From NCBI GenBank assembly GCA_028023455.1, contig JAQFVV010000156.1:2559236-2623235 (forward strand): DNA of 64,000 bases, in the 5' to 3' direction. Both the position numbers and the translations under genes were made by a program. Of the stretch, positions 24,379-34,534 are shown piece after piece (the first letter of the stretch is position 1; each line of letters begins with the position of its first letter). Below the pieces are notes generated by a model that was not told the DNA's origin, did no database searches, and worked only from the letters and a program-made list of their open reading frames with translations. Source of the stretch: Epiperipatus broadwayi (taxonomy: Eukaryota; Onychophora; Udeonychophora; Euonychophora; Peripatidae).

Positions 24379-24780
24379 ATGCAAAAAAAAAAAAAAAATG
24401 ATTATAATAAAAAAATAGCTGGATTTAAAAGTGGTTTTAGTACAATAGATCATATCCAGGTATTGAGGAAAGTCATAGAAAGGACAAATGAATATGAGTT
24501 GTCATTATGTTTTGGATTTGTAGATTATGAAAAAGCATTTGATTCTATACACAATTCTTCAGTGATTAAAGCATTGGATCATCAAGGTATAGATCCAGGA
24601 TATTGTCATATTTTAAAGAATATTTATAAAAATGCAACAGCAACAATTAGATTACATGATGATACTGGAAAAATCAACATTGAGAAAGGTGTAAGACAAG
24701 GTGACTCCATATCTCCAAAACTTTTTACAGCAGTGCTGCAAGAAGTATTTTGTGGATTAAAATGGGAACTAAAGGAGTGA
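24379..24780 (+). pseudogene. LINE reverse transcriptase, N-terminal part
   Basis: The listed ATG lies in an A-run and is not a real start; recognisable protein begins at AGFKSGFSTIDHIQVLRKV. The RT palm follows with CFGFVDYEKAFDSI (first catalytic Asp in the VDYEKAFD motif), the helix with IKALDHQGIDPGYCHILKN, and the conserved GVRQGDSISPKLFT loop. The frame then ends in LKE-stop and the reading continues in the next frame from about 24760. In an intact element this would copy the LINE RNA by target-primed reverse transcription. This fragment cannot. Confidence 0.8.
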
Positions 24781-25265
24781 AAGTAAATGGAGAGTATTTA
24801 AGTCATTTAGATTTCGCAGATGATGTAGTTGTTTTTGCAAATAATGCTTCAGAGCTGCTGGAAATGTTGCAGGAGTTAGCAGATGAAAGTAGAAAAGTAG
24901 GACTAAAGATAAATGTTAAAAAGATTAAAGTAATGTTTAATCGATTTGCTCAAAATATGAAAATAAAGATTGATTATGAAGAATTAGAAGAAGTTAACAG
25001 TTACAAATACCTTGATCAGATTATTAATACAGATGGAAACATAATGGAGGAAATTAATCATAGAATTAAACTTGGTTGGAGTGCTTTTGGTAGAAATAAC
25101 TTGATACTAAAAGGAAATATGCCTATGTGTTTGAAAAGGATGGTTTTTAACAAATGTGTTTTATCAGTTTTACTTATGGATCTGAGACTTGGACACTTAA
25201 TAGAAGAGCAATACAGAGACTTCAGACCACTCAAAGGAGTATGGAGAGATGTATGTTGGGAGTAA
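24750..25265 (+). pseudogene. LINE reverse transcriptase, catalytic FADD part
   Basis: Continues the protein after a frameshift. HLDFADDVVVFANN has the catalytic FADD box at 24813-24824. LLEMLQELADESRKVGLKIN and the thumb-proximal YKYLDQIINTDGNI are typical of RTE/Jockey-type RT. The frame drifts out of register near 25160, where the third frame takes over at YGSETWTL. Confidence 0.8.
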
Positions 25266-25576
25266 CAAGAAGAGATCGAAAACGCAATGTATGGCTAAGA
25301 CAACAAACAGGTGTTACTGACCTTATTGAAAAAATTAAAAGATTGAAATGGAATTGGGCTGGACATATTGCTAGAAGAGATGATAATAGATGGACAATTG
25401 AAATTTTCAACTGGATTCCAAGAGATTGTAAAAGACCCAGAAGAAGACCACATGTGAGATGGATGGATGAAATAAGAAAATGTGCAGGGGTGTTGTGGAG
25501 AAGAGAAGCTAAAGATCGCAGAAGATGGATTAAACTTGGAGAGACCTTCATCCTGCAGTGGATTGATAATGGTTGA
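25154..25576 (+). pseudogene. LINE C-terminal domain
   Basis: Starts at the SFTYGSETWTLNRRAIQRLQ segment that follows RT in RTE-like proteins. It then runs through LKWNWAGHIARRDDNRWT, RPRRRPHVRWMDEIRKCAG and a Trp/Arg-rich end (RRRWIKLGETFILQW). This tail is widespread in animal RTE-like elements. It ends naturally at 25576, close to the element's 3' end. Confidence 0.8.
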
Positions 25577-27310
25577 TGATGAATAAGTCAAAAAAAAAAA
25601 AATCTCTATGAATAAAAATGTATTTTCTGTTGTTTTCAGCAACAATTTTATAGCAAAAAGGGAACATAAAACTTGTTCTCAGCAAAACTAGAATATGAAA
25701 AATAAAATTTAAAAGATTAACAGAATTCTATTTTTTTACAAAGCAAAGATTTCAAACATTTTAATTTATTTAATGCTCTAATATCATACATGGAAGGCTG
25801 AAGGACAGCAAGGAAAAATAGGGATGATACCCTCCTTTTCTTACATTCCTAAAGAACTGAAATGATCATTAAAATTTTATATATATCTTTCTTATAACAT
25901 GTTTACAAATGTCTAATTATCAATACAAGCAAAACAATCAGAAATTTGGATTTCAGTTCAATTTATTAACTAAGAATTTTGATGCATAATTTACAGTATG
26001 GTGGCTCCAAAAATAAAGAAAGGGAACAATAAAAGTACTCAATAATATATTGAGGATAAAAAATCTGATAGTTGCACTTATTGTGAACCTAACTTACAAA
26101 AAAAAAAGTTTTCATTAATATAATATTTGATTAAAGTAATAATGATGACGATGATAGAAAAAATGAAGACAAATAATAAGTTTTATTAATGTATATTTTC
26201 ATTTTATTGAAGAATCACTGAACATTAACTTTACCTCTAAATTAAATGAAATATGATATTAGAAGTGGGTAGATATATTTCTGTTAACAAAACTTTTTTT
26301 AAAAAAAGTTTAGCATTGAATTAAACCTGATGAAATGATAAACGAATAATTATTTTACTAAACTCATTATACTTAGAATAATTATTTGCACATTTTATGT
26401 TTATAATATACTTACATTTATCCTGTAAAAGCAAGGATATCAGAGAGATTATTTTATTTTGCAATGCAAATGTTTAAAAGAAGATATTTGAGGAATGAAT
26501 ATTTTCAAACTTTGACTTAACATCTCAGCTTAACTTCATAAAAAAATATTCACAAGCAATATATCATACACCAGATACAGTCTGAGTGAGGAATATTGGA
26601 AAAGTATACATTAATATCGGTGTCCTCATCTTAAAAATGAATTCATGTACTTGAGTTTAGAGTTATGTAATACATTTCTTATCTACATTAATTTATTTAA
26701 AATAATTAAAAATCTGATTTATTATCATCATTATTTTTGACTATTTAGAAAATACGCATTAGGTAAATTGTGAACTGTGTATATATCAGGTATTCAGCTG
26801 TTTATTTACTTACTTACTTATTATTATTATTATTTAAACTTTCATTATTATATTTATGTAAATAAATTCATTGCTTTCTTTATTAATGATTCTTATTTCA
26901 ATTCATCTAAATTTATCTCATTTTATATCATAGTTTGTAATTTATAAGTCGCAAGTAACAATTATAAGGGTAGAAGTATATATTATGATAATTCTGATAA
27001 AGTAGCAATTATGATCTCATCTTAAGAATCTATGTTTCAAATGCATTGGCTATCATGGGCTTATATGCAACAATTATACATCCTGGTTACATGGCAGTCA
27101 AAACTTAAAACTGTAAGTCTGGATTAAAAAAGTAATAAATGATTTTAAATCCACTTTCTCAAACTCTATTTCATAAATATTGTTTTATAAATTTATGATA
27201 GATGTGTTGTATATCTTATTTACATAAAAATGGTTTTGATAAAATATACACGTACATAAAAATAGTTTTCCAAACATGTATCATATATATTTGATTTTCA
27301 ATTCTTCTCT

Positions 27311-28346
27311 TTTGACTTAAACATAAATTGGTTTGCCCAACATGTTGCATCAATAAATTGTATTCATTGGCTATAATTACATTAAAATGGAAGCAAAAGC
27401 GTGACATTGAGAAAATATATCCACAGGTTATCTAAATAAAAATGAAATAGACACTGAGTGGCATCAACAAAGTATACTTAGTTACTGCATTTTAGGATAG
27501 GTAAAGTTATAATCTGAGATATATAAAACATATGTAATATTAGAAATTATACTTACAGAATAAAATATTTAATTATAATGTTGGATAGCATATAACAATA
27601 ATTATTATATTATGTGCTTAATATATATAATACTTTACAACTTGAGAAAATGAAAAAAGGGCCATGATAAATCTGTACTTTAGAATGGATAATTTATTAC
27701 TTTAAATCTATTGTTCAGTATATTACAAGATAGATTTTATTCTCTTAAAATTTTTTGATAAAATATGAATAGGGATGTTATAAGTGCATTTAGCTTGTAT
27801 AGTTAATGAATTAAAAAATATGATTAGTCATATGAAGAAGTATTTTATTTTTGTATATGCAATAGAGAATATGTGCATTATCTGTTAAGGTGCAGAATGA
27901 TGTGCACATGGACCTATCAATGTATTATTTATGTCAGAGGCTTAATTTCTGATTTGTTAAACATTTGTATTTGTAGAATTGTTAAGACAGGATGCCTAGT
28001 TTATTTGTATTTAAAAATGATGTGCTGAAGCACTATCTCAAGTTTCTATAGAGAATATTGTTAAAAGTACTTATAATCTTTCTCTGAAAAATTACTTTGA
28101 TAAATCAGACATAGAGTCTATTGGGCATGGGCATAAAACAAGATTTAGGAAAAGAAATCAGTTAGGATATGATAAATGTTGGAAATAGAGCAGAATAAAA
28201 TAAATCATAGCAATTGATATGAATAAAAAAGAAACATACCATGAGACTATTTTATATTGAGAGGGCCCAATAAAATATAAAATAGCAAATATATAAACAT
28301 TCAATCATGTGTTAGAAAATATATTTGTAAAACTCTAATATTTGTG
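27311..28346. other. AT-rich spacer, no gene seen
   Basis: No supported frame or repeat boundary noticed. Confidence 0.5.
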
Positions 28347-28912
28347 TTAATATCAAAATACACATGTATGTATAATTTAGCTATACACCTTTACCCCGCT
28401 TAGTGATGGTAATTGGTCCTCCAAAACTCATCGTTAAGCAAGAATATCATATACAAAATACGTAATTATAATGGGGGTCTATGGGAAAAAAATTGGTCGG
28501 TTCCAGTCGATGTAAAATATCCACACTGGTTTCCAAGCTCAAAGATTTTTTCATGACAATGATGACTAAATACAGTATCTAAAAAGAAAAGTTTTATATC
28601 ACTAGGAAAAAAATGCATATTTTCACTTTAAAAAGTACAGAACAGCAAAAAGAAAGAGAAAGTGAAAGTAAATTTGAATTTAAAAGTTTTCATATTCTTC
28701 CGCAGAAGTTTTTCATCGTACTGAAAAAAAAAATCCATACTGAAGTGCTTTTTTTTTTCAATTTGTATTACAGTATATATTACTACTATACATTTATGTT
28801 TATTACTTATGTTAAATTATTCAAATTAAAAACCAATGTTTAATTATTAATTATTTAATTGAACATAAAGACTTATTACTGTACTCCATAGTAACAAAAT
28901 GCTTAATGCTTA

Positions 28913-30252
28913 TCACATTCATATCGGCTTTTTCAAACCAAATTGTGCAAACGCTTTTTGCGAGTGTTAAATAATAAATGAATACCCTCTGACCCATACA
29001 AGATATAGAATTTATGCAGCAATAAAAGGAATCCTCTTATTACTACGACTCAAATATTTATATATGATCAAATCTGAAGTACTGGCACAGAAGGTGTGAC
29101 TATAGAACAGTCACTTTGAATTACTATATATAACTTATGAATGAATGACGCCGATGAAATTTACTAGAATTTACTGAACGTCATTCCAACTGAAATTAAT
29201 CATATATATAAATCAGCATTTATTTTTTATAGCGTCTGTATACAATTGTAATCACATTCATATCGGCTTTTTCAAACCAAATTGTGCAAACGCTTTTTGC
29301 GAGTGTTAAATAATAAATGAATACCCTCTGACCCATACAAGATATAGAATTTATGCAGCAATAAAAGGAATCCTCTTATTACTATGACTCAAATATTTAT
29401 ATATGAGCAAATCTGAAGTACTGGCACAGAAGGTGTGACTATAGAACAGTCACTTTGAATTACTATATATAACTTATGAATGAATGACGCCGATGAAATT
29501 TACTAGGTTTGAAAAAGCCGATATGAATGTGATTACAATTGTATACAGACGCTAGAAAAAATAAATGCTGATTTATATATATGATTAATTTCAATTGGAA
29601 TGACGTTCAGTAAATTCTAGTAAATTTCATCGGCGTCATTCATTCATAAGTTATATATAGTAATTCAAAGTGACTGTTCTATAGTCATACCTTCTGTGCC
29701 AGTACTTCAGATTTGCTCATATATAAATATTTGAGTCATAGTAATAAGAGGATTCCTTTTATTGCTGCATAAATTCTATATCTTGTATGGGTCAGAGGGT
29801 ATTCATTTATTATTTAACACTCGCAAAAAGCGTTTGCACAATTTGGTTTGAAAAAGCCGATATGAATGTGATTACAATTGTATACAGACGCTATAAAAAA
29901 TAAATGCTGATTTATATATATGATTAATTTCAGTTGGAATGACGTTCAGTAAATTCTAGTAAATTTCATCGGCGTCATTCATTCATAAGTTATATATAGT
30001 AATTCAAAGTGACTGTTCTATAGTCACACCTTCTGTGCCAGTACTTCAGATTTGCTCATATATAAATATTTGAGTCATAGTAATAAGAGGATTCCTTTTA
30101 TTGCTGCATAAATTCTATATCTTGTATAGGTCAGAGGGTATTCATTTATTATTTAACACTCGCAAAAAGCGTTTGCACAATTTGGTTTGAAAAAGCCGAT
30201 ATGAATGTGATTACAATTGTATACAGACGCTATAAAAAATAAATGCTGATTT
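28913..30252. repeat. 339-bp unit array, tandem and head-to-head inverted
   Basis: Forward unit 1 spans 28913-29251 (339 bp); forward unit 2 spans 29252-29506 and lacks about 85 bp at its end. Orientation then flips: an end fragment at 29507-29532, inverted unit 1 at 29533-29871 (339 bp), inverted unit 2 at 29872-30210 (339 bp), and a fragment at 30211-30252. Units are nearly identical. ttaatgcttatc occurs at both edges (28903-28914 and 30251-30262), a 12-bp target duplication. Each unit contains small hairpins such as gtgactatagaacagtcac and gaatgacg/cgtcattc. No coding frame exists. Confidence 0.9.
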
Positions 30253-30716
30253 AATGCTTATCGTAAAGCAGTCAACTTAAAAAAAAAAAAATCAACTTAT
30301 TTTAAAAGTAAAAAATCTAACTTCTAATTTTCTAAAACATACTGCTAGGTTTATTTTTCTTACTGTATATTTTTAATAGAAGAGTAGGAGCACAGATACC
30401 CCCCCCCCCCCATTCGAGTAGAAAGATTATTAATTAAATGCAATGTTTTTCTTTTTAAACTTTTCTAATTCGACATTTGCATTTTAAAATGTTGTTTTTC
30501 TTTTGATTTGAAACATCTTGAGTGTAAACAACATGTTTATTAACGAAGTTACTATTTTTACATAATTATCCAGGTGTTCTAAAAATAGTATATCATACTT
30601 AAGAAACACACACATGCAGTTTAATATTCATATTTAGTGTTTACCTGAAAGTTTGTGATGATGGTATTTAATTTGTCCTGTACTGTATTTATATATTGGA
30701 GTATTTGTATACAGTA

Positions 30717-31036
30717 TTATCAACAAAGTAAAAATCCTTCTCCTTTTTCTTTTCAAAAACTTTATTTTCTTATCTCAATACTGAACATATATATATACAG
30801 TATTTATATAATAAAAAACTCTAACGTTTCAACTGTTTATCTTCATACAGTCATTTTCAAGGATATCTCTCTCCCACTGCTATATTTTATTACTCTTTAT
30901 TTTACATTATTTAATTACAAATCAACTTTGAAATGTTGGAGTTTGGTATTATATAAATATATATACTGTATATGTTCAGTATTGAGATAAGAAAATAAAG
31001 TTTTTGAAAAGAAAAAGGATTTTTAATTTGTTGATA
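30717..31036. mobile_element. Hairpin MITE within Tigger-like copy 2
   Basis: The left arm (about 30717-30822: atcaacaaagtaaaaatcc, then ttttcttttcaaaaactttа-type sequence) is matched inverted at about 30948-31036. The 20-mer ctttattttcttatctcaat is shared exactly. The arms are about 85-105 bp, with a spacer of about 125 bp and no coding potential. Confidence 0.75.
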
Positions 31037-31442
31037 TTATTTTAAAACATATATACGTATTTTAAAAGAAAAAGTGGATGAACATTTGCTGTGTTATTTA
31101 TTATATATGATGTATACAGTATTAAAGATTCAGTAATTATAGATATTTTAAGTGTTTTATGAATAAAATATTGTATGTGTATTCAATTACAGCAAAGTCA
31201 TTACCTGTATACATATTACAATAATATACTTTTGCTTTTGGGTAAAATGAATTTAATATAGCTATCTCTGACGTCATCAGTGACACAAAATTCAAGATGT
31301 CTGCCAAAAAATTTTTTTAAAAAATTTTTCCCGATCGTTATAGCGAATAATCGATTGTACATCAAAGTAGTGGGTACAAATTGATGATGATCGCTATTGC
31401 GAAATATCGCTAAGTAGACAATCGCTAAGCGGGGTAAAGGTG

Positions 31443-31972
31443 TATATAAGTAAATCAAATCAAATGAATGATAAACTTTTATCAATTTCTTCTAGCGTTT
31501 TCAAAGGTATAACCTTCATTTTCAAGAAGTACAATATTCCTTTGTTTTCAAGAAGTGTAATATGCGAAATAGGACAGATTAAATATACAAATAAGGGTGG
31601 GAAAAATCTAAATCTGCCACTTCTTAGATATAGCATAAAATGTCTCTTTTTTATTCATCACGTGTACGTCCGATATAATATAGCATGCCTCCACTTTTCT
31701 ATGCAATTCATACTGCTCTCTACACATAACACAAGGATTGTCTGGCCTGCATTGAATAAAAAAAGAGACATTTTACGCTATATCTAAGAAAATGACAGAT
31801 TTAGATTTTTTCCCACCCTTATTTGCATATTTAATCTGCCCTATTTTGCATATTACGCTTCTTGAAAATGAAGAAATATTGTACTTCTTGAAAATGAAGG
31901 TTATACCTTTGAAAATGCTAGAAGAAATCGATAAAAGTTTGTCATTCATTTGATTTGATTTATTTATATATA
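31443..31972. repeat. Giant hairpin: about 215-bp inverted arms
   Basis: The left arm 31443-31657 is matched inverted by 31753-31972, with a 95-base loop. Shared pieces include aaatcaaatcaaatgaatga, aaggtataaccttcat, aaataagggtgggaaaaa and ataaaatgtctctttt. It lies directly beside the right TA of the Tigger-like copy 2. The arms are highly similar, suggesting recent formation or conversion. The short open frame at 31440-31787 overlaps the hairpin and is not credible as a gene. Confidence 0.85.
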
Positions 31973-32179
31973 GCTAAATTATACATACGCGTGTATTTTG
32001 ATATTAAAATAGCAAATAATAAATTACAGTATTAAAATATTTTTTAAAAAAAAAAAACAAACATAAAATGACAGAGGTAAACTTAAATAAAATATATCCA
32101 GTTCTTAATGGACATGACAGTTGATGGGGAGGGCTAGAAGTCATCCTCTTTCTCATGCTGAAATAGTAGTACAAAATTT

Positions 32180-33780
32180 TTAAAAAATATGGAAAAAATA
32201 AAAGTAGAATTAGAGCCAGTAGTTCCCGTAATAAAGCAGTAAAAATAAAAAATTTAATGCCAAGGGCATGTTATATGAATCATTTTATGGAAATATTAAT
32301 GCAAAACTTTAATGAGTTAAGTCAAGTACGAGTAAAATAGAGAAAAAACAACATGATCTTGAAAGATTAGAAAATAAAATTGAGAAAAATCAACAAGATT
32401 TGGAAAGTAAAATAGAGAAAAGGGGCAACAGAATGTGAGATACAACAAAAATGTTCAGAAAATAAAACAGAAGAGATACAGCAAGATTTAAAGTAAGAGA
32501 TAAAAAGAGGTAAAGAAAAATTGGTAGTTCTAGAGAAAATGCTTGGAAACTAGATTAGGATTGGGATAAGATCAAATAGAGATAAATATTGAAAATATAC
32601 AAAATATTGTGGCAAAAGGCCATCATCAAATGAAACAAATGTAGACTAAGTAGGAGCTTTAGAAGGCAAAGTAAACAAAGTTCAACAAAGGTTGAGAAGA
32701 GATACAGAAAATGAAAAATTATAAAGTTTTGAAAATGTTTAAAGTGCATCGAAATATGAAGTAAGATAAGTAAAAGAAAACGTTGAACATGAAATGGAAG
32801 TGATCCAAATTAAAGTGAAAGGTTTGAAAATAATCCAAAAAAAAATCATAAAGAAGAAGATAGAAGAGAATCAAAAATAACTGAAGACAAAATAAAGTTG
32901 ATAGAGGAAAAGATAATAAAAAAGAGTTGAAGTAAGAAAAAATGATTTTAACTGAACAATGAAGAAATTTAAAAATGAAGCTAACAGTACTCAAGAATAA
33001 GTTTATATTAACTATACTAGACGATAAATTAGATAAAATAGAAATAGATGAAGAAAATGACAAAACTTCAAAATATGTTAAAATTACAGAAGAATTGAAA
33101 AATAAAATTTATGCTAAGATTAAACATCTGAATTTGAAGTAGAGTTAGCAGAAAATATTCCAGGGAAAGTAAAAAGAGAATTAGGCAGAATAAACATAGG
33201 TGTGGAAAATAAATTAGATAAATAGCATAAAATTCACAATGTTCAAACTTCACATGATCACCATCTCTTATACTAGCACATAATTGTTTATAAACAAGGG
33301 AAAATTCTCCATACAGTAATGCTACCCTGTGCCAACCACAGTAATCAATGGATGCCAGAAGGCTTGTGCATAAAATCCCTATCTAATGTTTACTCATTCT
33401 CATAGATAAAAGGTGGTTTCTGGAGGGATGCATTAGATCCTAAGATCTAGGTGCAGTGCTCTCAGATCCAAGGTTCCTAGTCTGGGGATATTGGATGAAT
33501 AGGCATTAGATAGGGATTTTATGCACAAGCCTTCTGGCATCCATTGATTACTCTGGTTGGCACAGGGTGGCACTATTGTATGGAGAGTTTTGCCTTGTTT
33601 AATATTCAAACTTATTCAAAAGAAATATGTATAACAGAAAATCTCAAGAGAGTAAAGGAATGCCAAAAGATATCAAGATATAATGAAAGAGATAAAAGTG
33701 AATTGCAGTTTAGAATGGAAGGAAAAGGACATGGAAGAAAATGGAAATGTGAAACTCAAGGTGGTTTCTATTATTAAAAT
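32180..33780 (+). pseudogene. Decayed coiled-coil (gag-like) reading frame, split by a MITE
   Basis: Plus-strand translation gives long Lys/Glu/Gln-rich pieces broken by single stops. At 32331-32438, SKIEKKQHDLERLENKIEKN leads into QQDLESKIEK, a clear heptad-like coiled coil. Further pieces: GKEKLVVLEKMLGN (about 32510), EHEMEVIQIKVKGLKIIQKK (about 32790), ELAENIPGKVKRELGRIN (about 33143). After the MITE at 33291-33602, coding-like sequence resumes: the open stretch 33544-33777 includes RYNERDKSELQFRMEGKGHG. Such coiled-coil regions occur in gag-type proteins of animal LTR elements, but no RT or capsid motif was found. Identity is uncertain. Confidence 0.45.
33291..33602. mobile_element. Fold-back MITE, best-preserved copy
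   Basis: About 110-bp terminal inverted repeats. The left starts taaacaagg, then ctccatacagtaatgctacc, continuing through taatcaatggatgccagaag. The right end repeats this on the other strand through the same ggatgccagaaggcttgtgc. The middle holds aagatctaggtgcagtgctc. The same family is seen at 45302-45818 and partly at 23555-23935. No coding sequence. Confidence 0.85.
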
Positions 33781-34534
33781 ATGGGAAAATATTTGAAAAA
33801 GAAAAGTAGACATAAGTATAAAAGTGCTTAAGAAAAATAAGCTAAAATGTCAGTATGTTGGCAAAAACAAAACAATATTAGAATATCTAAACAATGGTCA
33901 TAATCAATGAGAACAAAAAAATAGATGGTGCTAAAACAAAAAAAGGAAATATTTGTAGAATTGAGAAATGTAAAAAACTTTTGGTAAAAGTGCAAAATTT
34001 TGCTTATGTATAAGAATATTCTATGGTTGTTCACAGAAAACATTTATTTATTTTAGGTTAAAGAAAATATATTATGCTGTAACAAGATAGATGATGTTAA
34101 CATTAAAATTCAAAAGTGTCAATGTTCTGGCTTAATACTTTGATGTTAACAGACTTATTCAGCATACTAAGAAAACATAAAGCAAGAATTATTTTGATGT
34201 TTAATAGAAGTTAGAGTAAAAATTTTGTGTATAATGTTATTGTTATGTAGTTACCATTATCAGAAAATTTTTGTTGTTGACAATAAAAACTTTACTGATA
34301 TTTATGTGTTTTATAGTTACAAGTTAATATTATTGTAGTAAGTATTTGTATAATTGAATCAAGACAAAATGATAAAGAAGATAAAACAGGGCAAGATGAA
34401 TAATAAAGAATTAATATTTAGTAGACATTTCAAGTGCATATTTATTTTATTTTTTCTCCAAAGTAAGGGAAAATTGAGACTAAAAGTATTAATCTAACAA
34501 ATTAGTGTAAATAAATAATTATATAAAAAATAAT
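33781..34534. other. AT-rich spacer, no gene seen
   Basis: May include further decayed K-rich coding-like sequence up to about 34000, but nothing identifiable. Confidence 0.4.

Larger units (their letters stand above)
24418..25582 (+). mobile_element. RTE-like LINE, 5'-truncated
   Basis: A truncated non-LTR retrotransposon that begins in the reverse transcriptase and runs to the 3' end. Three overlapping frames (24379-24780, 24750-25265, 25154-25576) carry consecutive parts of one protein, so two frameshifts have broken it. The 3' end ggttgatgatgaataag resembles the short-microsatellite tail of RTE elements, followed by an A-run. No apurinic endonuclease domain is present, consistent with 5' truncation. 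Confidence 0.8.
24105..27310. repeat. Diverged dispersed duplication, copy 1
   Basis: Aligns by eye with 34535-37330. Anchors: attagtaagattattccatta (24133 and 34549), gtcagaatgattgtgg (24255 and 34658), caagcaaaac (25927 and 35125), gataaagtac/gcaatt (26996 and 36184), and tttcataaatattgttttat (27170 and 37191). This copy carries the RTE LINE at 24418-25582. The other copy lacks most of the LINE but has its own insertion near 36355-37187. Confidence 0.8.
28386..31442. mobile_element. Tigger-like non-autonomous DNA transposon, copy 2
   Basis: The left end cacctttaccccgcttagtg is matched inverted at 31442 by cacctttaccccgcttagcg. TA flanks both sides (28384-28385 and 31443-31444). It is internally homologous to copy 1 at 763-1892. 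The size is 3057 bp because a 339-bp-unit array (28915-30250) and a MITE (about 30717-31036) have inserted. No transposase is present. Confidence 0.85.
28347..32007. repeat. Outer inverted repeat enclosing a nested composite
   Basis: 28347-28385 (ttaatatcaaaatacacatg...) is matched inverted by 31968-32007 (...gtgtattttgatattaa). The arms directly abut the Tigger-like element on the left and the 31.4-32.0 kb hairpin on the right. These insertions therefore sit in the centre of a palindromic sequence at a TA. Confidence 0.7.

Noticed and set aside
25231-25645. Minus-strand open stretches of 106 and 116 codons
   Set aside because: They are antisense shadows of the LINE C-terminal domain.
28913-30252. 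Hammerhead ribozyme in the 339-bp unit
   Set aside because: The near-match ccgatgaaatttactag and the gaatgacg/cgtcattc stem do not give the required CTGATGA...GAAA core in the right order on either strand.
30655-30990. 111-codon open stretch
   Set aside because: It runs through the hairpin MITE and the Tigger-like element; composition follows AT-rich DNA.
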